Shown in pieces: positions 1 through 6,518 of a DNA stretch of 11,244 bases. The notes under the pieces are model-generated. The model worked only from the letters and a program-made list of their open reading frames with translations, had not been told where the DNA came from and did not search any database. The stretch is from an uncultured Eubacteriales bacterium (lineage in GTDB: Bacteria; Bacillota; Clostridia; Oscillospirales; CAG-272), in NCBI GenBank assembly GCA_934401725.1, contig CAKRSS010000061.1, forward strand, positions 1 to 11,244, given 5' to 3'. Each line of letters begins with the position of its first letter. Position 1 is the first letter of the stretch. Position numbers and translations under genes: made by a program.

Positions 1-18
1 CGCGGCGACAGCTTTGCT

Positions 19-47
19 ATTATATCATATGCCTCCGCTCATGTCAA
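19..47 (-). promoter_or_regulatory. Consensus sigma-A promoter firing leftward out of the window (proximal of a tandem pair)
   Basis: On the minus strand there is a perfect -35 box TTGACA (42-47), a 17-base spacer and a perfect -10 box TATAAT (19-24). Just upstream on that strand (about 52-80) the DNA is rich in A and T runs, like an UP element. The predicted transcription start is near base 12, so the transcribed gene is outside the window. A perfect match with ideal spacing and an A/T-rich upstream element is typical of rRNA or tRNA promoters in Firmicutes; that identity is inference. Confidence 0.8.
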
Positions 48-154
48 GGGGTTTCGCGAAAGTTTTTTCAACTTTTTTGAAGCAATCACATTCGTCACTG
101 CCTCTTCGCTCACCCTTCAGCAAAGCGTCACACGCTCTCGTGGACAGCCTGATA

Positions 155-183
155 ATGATACCACTAACTCAACCGTTTGTCAA
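155..183 (-). promoter_or_regulatory. Second near-consensus sigma-A promoter firing leftward (distal of a tandem pair)
   Basis: On the minus strand there is a -35 box TTGACA (178-183), a 17-base spacer and a -10 box TATCAT (155-160, five of six matches). It is preceded by strong A/T tracts at about 184-220. It sits 136 bases upstream of the other leftward promoter, and no start codon with a good ribosome binding site lies between them. The arrangement suggests tandem promoters driving one transcript that begins beyond the left edge. Bases 1-263 contain no supported gene. Confidence 0.7.
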
Positions 184-263
184 TACCTTTTTTAAAAAAA
201 GTATAAAAAATCGAAAAAGGTCTTACGCCACAACGAAAAAAGCGTTTTCAGGAGTTTCGCGGC

Positions 264-300
264 GCAAAACAACGGCGTCCGAACCGAGCCGGACGCCGTT
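264..300 (-). terminator. Intrinsic terminator after pepD
   Basis: A perfect 10-bp stem AACGGCGTCC/GGACGCCGTT (271-280 with 291-300) with a 10-base loop begins 13 bases after the pepD stop codon. On the minus strand it is followed by GTTTTG, a short U tract. It separates pepD from the leftward tandem promoters. Confidence 0.85.
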
Positions 301-313
301 TTACGCTGTTCGC

Positions 314-1753
314 TTATTTTTCAAGCATTCCCGTGACTATCTGCCACAGGCGCGCGCAGCTTGCAAGCCCGAGCTTCTCGTCGGGGGTGTGGATGTTCTC
401 GACGTCGGCTCCAATGGAGATCATGTCCATATCGGGTAAGCGCGACTTGATAATTCCGCACTCAAGACCGGCGTGTATCGCCACGACCTGCGGCTCGCGT
501 CCGAGCACGCGACGCGCGACCTCAACGTATCTGTCGCGCAGATGCGACTGCTTTGCGTAGGCCCAGCCTGGGTAGCGGCTGTAATGCTCCACCGAAGCGC
601 CGCAAAGCTCGGCCACGGCGTCAAGGTAATCTATCGATGCCTCGAGCAAGCTCTCCTTGGGCGAACGGCTGGAAAATATCAGGTCGACTTCCCCGTCGGA
701 GGTACGTATAATACCGAGATTGCGCGAGAATTCGGCCAGTCCCGGTATGTCGGCGCTCATACGGATGACGCCGTTCTCAACGGTTCCGACCGCCTCAACG
801 ACAAGACGCGTGCTTGCGCAGTTCATCATGCGGGCGGACTTGTCGACGCGCTCGCAGGTCAGCGTGAAGCCTGCGTCATCGGAGACCAGCTCCTCGCGGA
901 GCTTTTCGGCGATGATTGTGGCGCGTGCCTTCATGCGCTCGCTGTCGGCGCAGGTTATGATCGCCTCGCACTCGCGCGGGATTGCGTTGTCCATAAGTCC
1001 GCCGTTGAGGCTGATGAGGTTATAATCGGCGTCGCGGCGCAGTGAGAGCAGCAGACGCCCCATCAGCTTGTTTGCGTTGGCGCGGCCGAGCGTAATATCA
1101 GCACCCGAGTGGCCGCCCATGAGTCCGGATATACGGATAGACAGCGGCTCGCCTGCCGCCTCCACGAACTCCACCGGCAGCTTAATATCCGTCCGGCAGC
1201 CGCCGGCGCAGCCGACGACAACCATTCCCTCGTCATCGCTGTCGAGGTTTATCATGCGGCGCGCGTCGATGCGGCTGTAATCGAAGCCCATCGCGCCGAC
1301 GAGTCCGACCTCCTCGGAGGCCGTGAACAGGCACTCGAGCGCCGGATGAGCTGCCGCGGCACCATCAAGCAGGGCGAGCATAAGCGCGACTGCCACGCCG
1401 TCATCCGCGCCGAGGGTTGTGCCGTGCGCGTGCAGATAGCCGTCCTCGACGTAGAGCTCGAGCGGCTGTGTTTTGAAATCATGCTGTGTATCAACGTTCT
1501 TCTCGCAGACCATGTCGGTGTGTCCCTGAATGAGCACCGCAGGCTCATCCTCGTAGCCGGGAGTTGCGGGCTTTTTTATCAGGACGTTGTTGAGCTCGTC
1601 TCGGTAGCAGTCAAGGCCGCGCTCGGAGGCAAAATTCTCCAGCGCGTCGGCCACTCCGGCCTCGTTATATGATCCGCGCGGTATTGCCGACAGATCCTCG
1701 AAAAAATGAAACAGACATTCCGGCTCATAGCCTCTTATAACGTATTCCTTCAT
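314..1753 (-). CDS. pepD: Aminoacyl-histidine dipeptidase / cytosol non-specific dipeptidase (peptidase M20, PepD)
   Basis: A cytosolic di-zinc peptidase of the M20C (PepD) family that hydrolyses dipeptides such as Xaa-His, recycling amino acids from peptides. The 479 residues match the usual length of about 485. Zinc and catalytic residues are in register with the family: H78 and D80 in GHTDM, bridging D117 in LGADDG, catalytic E147 and zinc ligand E148 in TASEEVG, D171 in NLDSDDE, and H455 near the C terminus in NIHTPDE. The dimerisation domain lies roughly between residues 185 and 375. I chose the ATG at 1753 because GGAGGGAGG lies a few bases upstream. An in-frame start further upstream would add 14 residues that lack family similarity and would lie across that ribosome binding site. 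The gene follows mreB by 48 bases and ends at an intrinsic terminator, so it is probably the last gene of an mreB-pepD transcript. Confidence 0.93.
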   Translation of the reverse strand: MKEYVIRGYEPECLFHFFEDLSAIPRGSYNEAGVADALENFASERGLDCYRDELNNVLIKKPATPGYEDEPAVLIQGHTDMVCEKNVDTQHDFKTQPLELYVEDGYLHAHGTTLGADDGVAVALMLALLDGAAAAHPALECLFTASEEVGLVGAMGFDYSRIDARRMINLDSDDEGMVVVGCAGGCRTDIKLPVEFVEAAGEPLSIRISGLMGGHSGADITLGRANANKLMGRLLLSLRRDADYNLISLNGGLMDNAIPRECEAIITCADSERMKARATIIAEKLREELVSDDAGFTLTCERVDKSARMMNCASTRLVVEAVGTVENGVIRMSADIPGLAEFSRNLGIIRTSDGEVDLIFSSRSPKESLLEASIDYLDAVAELCGASVEHYSRYPGWAYAKQSHLRDRYVEVARRVLGREPQVVAIHAGLECGIIKSRLPDMDMISIGADVENIHTPDEKLGLASCARLWQIVTGMLEK

Positions 1754-1764
1754 ATATTCCTCCC

Positions 1765-1782
1765 TCCGCGCTGTGGCGCGGA
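1765..1782 (-). other. Short GC hairpin abutting the pepD ribosome binding site
   Basis: A 7-bp perfect stem TCCGCGC/GCGCGGA with a 4-base loop CACA on the minus strand. It ends directly against the GGGAGG ribosome binding site of pepD, within the mreB-pepD gap. It has no U tract, so it is not an intrinsic terminator. It could tune pepD translation or stabilise the downstream part of the transcript; no function is shown. Confidence 0.5.
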
Positions 1783-1801
1783 CATATAAATTCAATGCAC
1801 G

Positions 1802-2827
1802 TCAGGAGTTATCCTCGATGTTGTCGGACAACCGGGACAGCGACTTACCCATTCCCTTCACCACGCAGCACACCGGGTCGTCCGCCACGGCGGCGCGTAT
1901 GCCGGTGACGTCGGCGAGCAGCCGGTCAAGCCCGGCGAGCAGGCTGCCGCCGCCGGTCATGGTGATTCCGTTGTTGATGATATCGGGAATGAGCTCGGGC
2001 GGCGTTTTTTCGACCACGCGGCATATCGCCTCGATAATCTCGGAAATCGGATCCTTCATGGCCTCGAGCATTTCGCGCGAGCTGATTGTGATTTCCTTGG
2101 GCAGTCCCTCGGTCATGCAGCGACCGCGGACCTTCATCGTCTTGATGTTTTTGTGCTCGTAGACAGCTCCTATGCGTATCTTGATCTGCTCGGCCGTGCG
2201 CTCGCCGATGTGGACGCGGTACTTGTTCTTGACATGGCGCACGATGGCCTCGTCGAACTGATCGCCCGCCACCTTTATCGACTCGGACACGACGATTCCG
2301 CCGAGCGACACGACCGCCACGTCGGTGGTTCCGCCGCCGATGTCGACTATCAGGTGCCCCTCAGGCACGTTGACGCGGCACCCCGCGCCTATCGCCGCCG
2401 CAAGCGGCTCGGAAATCAGCTGTACCGACCGCGCGCCCGCCTCAATTGCCGCGTCCATAACGGCGCGCCGCTCGACGTCAGACACACTGCCGGGGATGCA
2501 TATCATAACACGCGGACGGAAAAACATGTCCCCGCAGGCCGCCTTGATAAAATACTCGAGCATGTGCAGCGTCACGTCGTACTGCACCACAACGCCGTTC
2601 TTAAGCGGGCGAATGGTTTTAACGCGCTCGGACGTGCGCCCCATCATGGTCTGAGCCTCGCGGCCGACCTTGAAGATTTTGTTGGTCTCGGTGTTTATGG
2701 CCACCACGGACGGTTCGTTTATCACCACGCCGCGGCCTTCGACGTAAACGAGCACCGTCGCGGTACCCAGATCTATTGCAATATCACGGCTGCCGAAGCG
2801 CTCGGACAGGTTCTTGAATACTCCCAC
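1802..2827 (-). CDS. mreB: Rod shape-determining protein, MreB/Mbl family actin homologue
   Basis: A bacterial actin that polymerises under the membrane and directs the lateral cell-wall synthesis machinery (elongasome). The 341 residues match the usual length of 330-350. The actin-fold ATPase signatures are present in order: phosphate-1 loop DIAIDLGTAT (about 15-24), EPSVVAI (38-44), ISEPLAAAIGAG (138-149), phosphate-2 VDIGGGTTD (161-169) and adenosine motif MTGGGSLLAG (290-299). In the phosphate-1 loop, the common DLGTANT reads DLGTATV. The start is a GTG at 2827, six bases after AAGGAG. An in-frame GTG five codons earlier contains that ribosome binding site in its own codons, so it is unlikely. 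No mreC or mreD follows; pepD does. This context is common for Mbl-like second copies, so MreB versus Mbl is not decided. The gene has its own promoter. Confidence 0.93.
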   Translation of the reverse strand: MGVFKNLSERFGSRDIAIDLGTATVLVYVEGRGVVINEPSVVAINTETNKIFKVGREAQTMMGRTSERVKTIRPLKNGVVVQYDVTLHMLEYFIKAACGDMFFRPRVMICIPGSVSDVERRAVMDAAIEAGARSVQLISEPLAAAIGAGCRVNVPEGHLIVDIGGGTTDVAVVSLGGIVVSESIKVAGDQFDEAIVRHVKNKYRVHIGERTAEQIKIRIGAVYEHKNIKTMKVRGRCMTEGLPKEITISSREMLEAMKDPISEIIEAICRVVEKTPPELIPDIINNGITMTGGGSLLAGLDRLLADVTGIRAAVADDPVCCVVKGMGKSLSRLSDNIEDNS

Positions 2828-2864
2828 ACGATACTCCTTCACATCAGAATTTCAGTACTCTATT

Positions 2865-2893
2865 ATTATACAATAATTCCCGCAAAAAATCAA
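2865..2893 (-). promoter_or_regulatory. Promoter of mreB
   Basis: On the minus strand there is a -10 box TATAAT (2865-2870, perfect), a 17-base spacer and a -35 box TTGATT (2888-2893, four of six). The predicted start near 2858 gives a leader of about 30 bases before the mreB GTG codon. It lies about a dozen bases from the left end of the foldback element. Confidence 0.72.
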
Positions 2894-2904
2894 TATGATT
2901 TTCA

Positions 2905-3068
2905 AGGCTTCACCGCGTAATTCCGAGGGCGCAATTGCGCAGTCAGATTTTTCGTCAGATGAAACAAAAATTCGCAGGCTGTAGCAACACTACAGACAAG
3001 GATTTTTGTGAAATATGACGGAAAAATGCCCGGCAAGTGTGCCACTCGGCCATTGCACGGTGATGCCT
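2905..3068. repeat. 164-bp foldback element (long imperfect inverted repeat) between comF and mreB
   Basis: The stretch is symmetric about base 2987 over nearly its whole length. Outer ends AGGCTTCACCG (2905-2915) and CGGTGATGCCT (3058-3068) match as inverted repeats at all but one position. Matching blocks continue inward: CCGAG/CTCGG, ATTTTTC-GTCA/TGACGGAAAAAT, ACAAAAAT/ATTTTTGT, and an apex stem CTGTAG/CTACAG (2979-2984, 2990-2995) with loop CAACA. By hand alignment about three quarters of the arm bases pair. The left arm also holds a 12-bp palindrome GCGCAATTGCGC (2929-2940). TCA flanks both ends (2902-2904 and about 3068-3070), a possible but weak target duplication. No protein is encoded. 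It could be a MITE-like non-autonomous element, a dispersed REP-like repeat, or an unusually long comF terminator; I cannot choose from one copy. Confidence 0.75.
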
Positions 3069-3081
3069 CAGTTATGCTCAC

Positions 3082-3852
3082 TCACAATTGATTATGTTCC
3101 GTCACAGTCGCGATACAGACCCCGACGACCTCCGCCGCGCCAGCGCCGAGCAAAAGCGAAGCGCATGCGCTCATAGTCGCGCCGGTTGTCACGACGTCGT
3201 CGACCAGCGCCACCACGCGGCCGCGCACGTCGACACTGCCGTCAAGGCTTACCGACTTGCCCGCGTTCCATACGCGCGCCGAGTATCCGAGTGTCTTCTG
3301 CGCTCTCGCGCTCGCCAACCGACGGCGCGTCAGCGGACGGCAAAGCTCAAATCCGGTCGCCGCCGCAATCCCCCGCGCAAGCTCCTCGGCCTGGTCGAAG
3401 CCATGCTCACGCCGTGCCCGCCGCGAACGCGGGCAGTAGGTAATCAGCGTGTCCTGCGGCAGCTCACGCATAAGCGCGGGTGCCAGCTGTGCGGCAAGAA
3501 AGGCGAATCCGTCGCGGTTGCGGACGCGCTTGTTGTTATTCACAAGCCGGTTGATGCAGGCGTGCGGATCGGCAGGGTCGTAGCCCGCGAGCTTTACGAC
3601 GCGGCGCACGCCCGACCCGGCGAGCATCCGCTGTGCGCAGCGGCAGTCAAGCATAGGACGCCCGCAGATCTCGCACGTCTCGAGCTTGGCCGCTTCAAAC
3701 GCACCTCGGCAGTTGCGGCAGAGCACCGCCTCGCCGCCGACGGCGTTGTAGGGCAGCAACTCACCGCAGCTGATACACGCCGGCGGAAACAGCAGCCGCC
3801 GAACACGCGTGCGAAACGACAGTTCCGCGCCTTTGAGGTTGCTTTTCCTCAC
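3082..3852 (-). CDS. comF: ComF family protein (amidophosphoribosyltransferase-like, zinc finger)
   Basis: ComF proteins are linked to DNA uptake during competence and to handling of single-stranded DNA, and are widespread in non-competent Firmicutes too. The 256 residues show an N-terminal zinc-binding region with paired cysteines C26/C29, C45/C48, C60/C63 and C70/C72. A C-terminal type I phosphoribosyltransferase domain follows, with the PRPP-binding loop VALVDDVVTTGAT at about 214-226. The GFDQAEELA stretch (151-159) is also typical of ComF. The start is GTG at 3852, six bases after AGGAGG. That ribosome binding site lies in the last codons of recD2, and only one base separates the recD2 stop from this start, so translation is likely coupled. 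An in-frame GTG five codons upstream overlaps the same site and is rejected. The role in this organism (competence or repair) is not shown by the sequence. Confidence 0.9.
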   Translation of the reverse strand: MRKSNLKGAELSFRTRVRRLLFPPACISCGELLPYNAVGGEAVLCRNCRGAFEAAKLETCEICGRPMLDCRCAQRMLAGSGVRRVVKLAGYDPADPHACINRLVNNNKRVRNRDGFAFLAAQLAPALMRELPQDTLITYCPRSRRARREHGFDQAEELARGIAAATGFELCRPLTRRRLASARAQKTLGYSARVWNAGKSVSLDGSVDVRGRVVALVDDVVTTGATMSACASLLLGAGAAEVVGVCIATVTEHNQL

Positions 3853-3853
3853 C

Positions 3854-6091
3854 TCATACCTCCTCACGCAGCATCGCGCAGAGACCGGTATAGCGCAGCG
3901 CCGTGCGGTTGTTGTTCACCATGCTAGCGACGATGTCCTCGCGGCCGACGATGATAACCATGCGCTGTGCGCGCGTCACGGCGGTGTAGAGCAGGTTGCG
4001 CGTGAGCAGCACCTGCGCCGCGCCGTAGGCCGGAATTATGACTATCGGATACTCGCTGCCCTGACTTTTGTGAACCGTTATCGCGTAGGCGTGCTCAAGA
4101 TCCTCAAGCAGCGAGAAGTCGTAGACGACGTGCCTGTCGTCAAACTGTATCTCAAAGCTGGACGACTCGGGATTTATCGCCTGTATGACGCCGATGTCGC
4201 CGTTGAAAACGCCCAGTCCCTCGCTGTCGGGGCGCGTCCAGGCCAGCTCGTAGTTGTTGCGCACCTGCATGACGCGGTCGCCGACGCGGAAGTGCGTCTG
4301 GCGGAACTGGTACTCGCGCTTGCCCGGCTCCGGCGGATTCAGCACGTTCTGCAACATGACATTGAGGTTTTCCGTACCCGCAATGCCGCGGCGCGACGGC
4401 GATATAACCTGAATGTTGTCGACAGTGCCCGCGCCGTAGCTGCGCGGCAGACGGTTGCGGTAAAGGTCGGCAACCGTCGCGGCAATGTCGTTGTCGGACG
4501 AGCGCGGCAGGAAGAAGAAATCGTTGTTTTTGATGCCGAGCTCGGGCATTCTGCCCTCGTTGATGGCGTGAGCGTTGGTGACAATGAGGCTCGCGCCCGC
4601 CTGCCGGAATATCTCGTTGAGCCGGACGGTCGCAAAGCGCCCCGACTCGATAATATCGGCCAGCACGTTGCCAGCGCCGACAGACGGCAGCTGATCCGCG
4701 TCACCGATGAGCAGCAGTCTTGCGCCCGGCTTTATGGCGCGCAGAAGACAGCCAGTCAGCGAACTGTCGAGCATGGACGCCTCGTCCACGATGATGACGT
4801 TTTCCTCGAGCGGATCCTGCTCGTTGCGGCGGAAGCGGTCGCCGGACTCGTCCCCGAACTCCATCTCGAGCAGACGGTGCACGGTTTTCGCCTCGCGCCC
4901 CGTCGCCTCGGACATGCGCTTCGCCGCGCGCCCGGTCGGAGCCGCGAGCGCGACGCGCAGTCCCATGCTTTCGAATATATCAATCAGCGCCTTGACAATG
5001 GTCGTCTTGCCCGTGCCGGGGCCGCCCGTCAGGACGAACACGCCGTTGACCAGCGCGTCGGAAATGGCGCGGCGCTGCATGTCGGCATAGCTTAAACCGT
5101 TCATGCGCTCCTCCTTGGAGATGAACGCACGCACGTCGCCCATATCGACCGCCGGGCACAGCTTGTCCAGCAGCACCAGCTTCGACGCTATGTATTTTTC
5201 GGTCTCGTAGGCGTAGGGCAGGTAGATATAGCGCACCCGCTCGCGCTTCTCAGCGATAAGACGGCGCGCCGCAATTGCATCGCCGAGCGCTGCGGCGGCC
5301 GCCGCGGGCGTGCAACCGAGCAGCTCGGCCGCCGTCGCGACCAGCTTGTCCTCCGGAAGGCAGACATGCCCGTTCTGCGCCGCGTTTGACGACAGCAGAT
5401 AGCATATTCCGCTCATAAGCCGCTCGCTCGAGTCGGCCGGAATCCCCAGCTTGCGCGCCATGAGGTCGGCCTTCTCGAAGCCGATGCCCTCGACCTCGTT
5501 GCACAGTCTGTACGGGTTCTGGCGCGCCAGCTCGACGGAATTTCCGCCGTATTTTTTGTAAATCCGCAGCGTCAGCGACGAGCCGAAATAGTCGCGGAAG
5601 AAAATCAGCGCGTTGCGCATACCGGACTTTTCCTTGAAGTCCTCGCTCGCTGCCTCAGCCAGCTTCTTCGACACGCCCTTGACGCCCGTCAGCCAGTCCG
5701 GGTGATTTTCGATGACGTCAAAGGTGTCCTCGCCGAACTCCTCGACGATGCGCTGCGCCAGCTTCGGGCCGATGCCCTTTATCGTCCGCGACGCGAGATA
5801 GCGCAGTATCGCCGTGGTGTCCGCCGGAAGCGCGCGCTCGAACTGCTCGGCCTTGAACTGCCTGCCGTACTTTGCGCTGTGCACCCACCGGCCGAAAAAG
5901 CAGGCCGTGTCGCCCTCGCTGAGATACGGCATAATGCCGACAACCGTGACCGGCTCCTCGCCCTCCGTCTCAGTCTCGACGGCGCACACCATGTACCCGT
6001 TTTCTTTGTTGGAGTAGATAATGTCCTCCACCACGCCGTCAAGGCGGATAAGGCCTCCCTCATTCTGTTGATTGACGTTTTGTCCGGCCAT
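3854..6091 (-). CDS. recD2: RecD-like ATP-dependent DNA helicase RecD2 (YrrC)
   Basis: A 5'-3' superfamily 1B DNA helicase acting in replication-fork maintenance, mismatch repair and recombination, independent of RecBC. The 745 residues fit the RecD2 class (about 720-800), which has a longer N terminus than E. coli RecD. An OB-like N-terminal domain (about 15-90) is followed by helix-hairpin-helix repeats (about 100-215, with GIGPKLAQ and GVKGVSKK). The helicase core then shows Walker A GGPGTGKTT (356-364), the APTGRAAKRM motif (384-393), Walker B IIVDEASM (433-440), IGDADQLPSVGAGN (462-475), the SH3-like insertion (about 600-660), HKSQGSEY (674-681) and YTAVTRAQ (702-709). The ATG at 6091 follows a GGGGGAG ribosome binding site by a few bases. 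It lies 37 bases after a small membrane protein gene and directly precedes comF, so the three genes look like one operon. Confidence 0.95.
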   Translation of the reverse strand: MAGQNVNQQNEGGLIRLDGVVEDIIYSNKENGYMVCAVETETEGEEPVTVVGIMPYLSEGDTACFFGRWVHSAKYGRQFKAEQFERALPADTTAILRYLASRTIKGIGPKLAQRIVEEFGEDTFDVIENHPDWLTGVKGVSKKLAEAASEDFKEKSGMRNALIFFRDYFGSSLTLRIYKKYGGNSVELARQNPYRLCNEVEGIGFEKADLMARKLGIPADSSERLMSGICYLLSSNAAQNGHVCLPEDKLVATAAELLGCTPAAAAAALGDAIAARRLIAEKRERVRYIYLPYAYETEKYIASKLVLLDKLCPAVDMGDVRAFISKEERMNGLSYADMQRRAISDALVNGVFVLTGGPGTGKTTIVKALIDIFESMGLRVALAAPTGRAAKRMSEATGREAKTVHRLLEMEFGDESGDRFRRNEQDPLEENVIIVDEASMLDSSLTGCLLRAIKPGARLLLIGDADQLPSVGAGNVLADIIESGRFATVRLNEIFRQAGASLIVTNAHAINEGRMPELGIKNNDFFFLPRSSDNDIAATVADLYRNRLPRSYGAGTVDNIQVISPSRRGIAGTENLNVMLQNVLNPPEPGKREYQFRQTHFRVGDRVMQVRNNYELAWTRPDSEGLGVFNGDIGVIQAINPESSSFEIQFDDRHVVYDFSLLEDLEHAYAITVHKSQGSEYPIVIIPAYGAAQVLLTRNLLYTAVTRAQRMVIIVGREDIVASMVNNNRTALRYTGLCAMLREEV

Positions 6092-6128
6092 TTTTCACTC
6101 CCCCGGTTTATTTTTCACGCCGTGTCCT

Positions 6129-6431
6129 TCACTGACACAGCCGCTCTCTCACATAGTAAATTTCAACTCCGTCGCGCACGAGCGCCTCTGCAACATGTCC
6201 GTCCAGCTCCACCCCCGGCAGAACCGTGACCGTCACCCTGCCCGCACGGCAAAAGCCGCGGCGCGTCTGGCAGACAATACATCCCAGCTCCTCCGCAGCA
6301 AAGCTGCCGTCATATATCAGCGACGTTACCGTGTCGCAGCGGCGGCGCCAGTCGTCCGTCAGCATACGCAAAAGGCAGACTGCACCGAAAACCGCCAGCA
6401 CGGCAAGAATAATTTCAAACAAAAGCGACAT
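6129..6431 (-). CDS. Small N-terminally membrane-anchored protein of unknown function
   Basis: I do not recognise a family. The 100-residue product begins with one hydrophobic segment (about residues 3-22), followed by basic residues (WRRR, 28-31). This is consistent with a single N-terminal anchor and a cytoplasmic domain. The soluble part has cysteines C32, C51, C54, C61 and C99, including a C-x2-C pair, and a C-terminal stretch (about 75-95) that could form a small alpha/beta unit. I chose the ATG at 6431 because GGAGG lies eight bases upstream; GTG codons at 6437 and 6440 overlap or abut that site. It lies between metK (87 bases downstream of the metK stop) and recD2 (37 bases before its start). 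Its codon use matches its neighbours, so it looks like a genuine gene of the recD2-comF operon. A role with recD2 is suggested only by position. Confidence 0.75.
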   Translation of the reverse strand: MSLLFEIILAVLAVFGAVCLLRMLTDDWRRRCDTVTSLIYDGSFAAEELGCIVCQTRRGFCRAGRVTVTVLPGVELDGHVAEALVRDGVEIYYVRERLCQ

Positions 6432-6450
6432 CGCCACCACCTCCGCTCAC

Positions 6451-6479
6451 AGTATATGCAGTCGGACAGCGGCGTGCAA
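6451..6479 (-). promoter_or_regulatory. Possible promoter for the small protein-recD2-comF operon
   Basis: On the minus strand TATACT (6451-6456, five of six to the -10 consensus) lies 17 bases from TTGCAC (6474-6479, three of six to the -35 consensus). The predicted start near 6444 falls almost on the ribosome binding site, which would leave a very short leader, so this call is tentative. I see no clear intrinsic terminator between metK and this point; read-through from metK is the alternative. Confidence 0.35.
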
Positions 6480-6518
6480 CAAGGCGCACCGGCGCGGCAG
6501 CGTACCTTTTGGGCCGCC

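Noticed and set aside
14..439. 141-codon plus-strand open frame at the left edge
   Set aside because: It runs across two strong minus-strand promoters, the pepD terminator and the pepD 3' end, has low-complexity composition and lacks a ribosome binding site.
2929..2940. GCGCAATTGCGC palindrome as a transcription factor operator
   Set aside because: It lies inside the left arm of the foldback element and is 36 bases upstream of the mreB -35 box; the larger inverted repeat explains it better, and no regulator is suggested.
2979..2995. CTGTAG/CTACAG hairpin alone as the comF intrinsic terminator
   Set aside because: The 6-bp stem is weak and no U run follows immediately on the minus strand; it is the apex of the larger foldback.
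3809..5095. 428-codon plus-strand open frame opposite recD2
   Set aside because: Antisense to well-supported helicase motifs; composition is typical of a GC-skew shadow.
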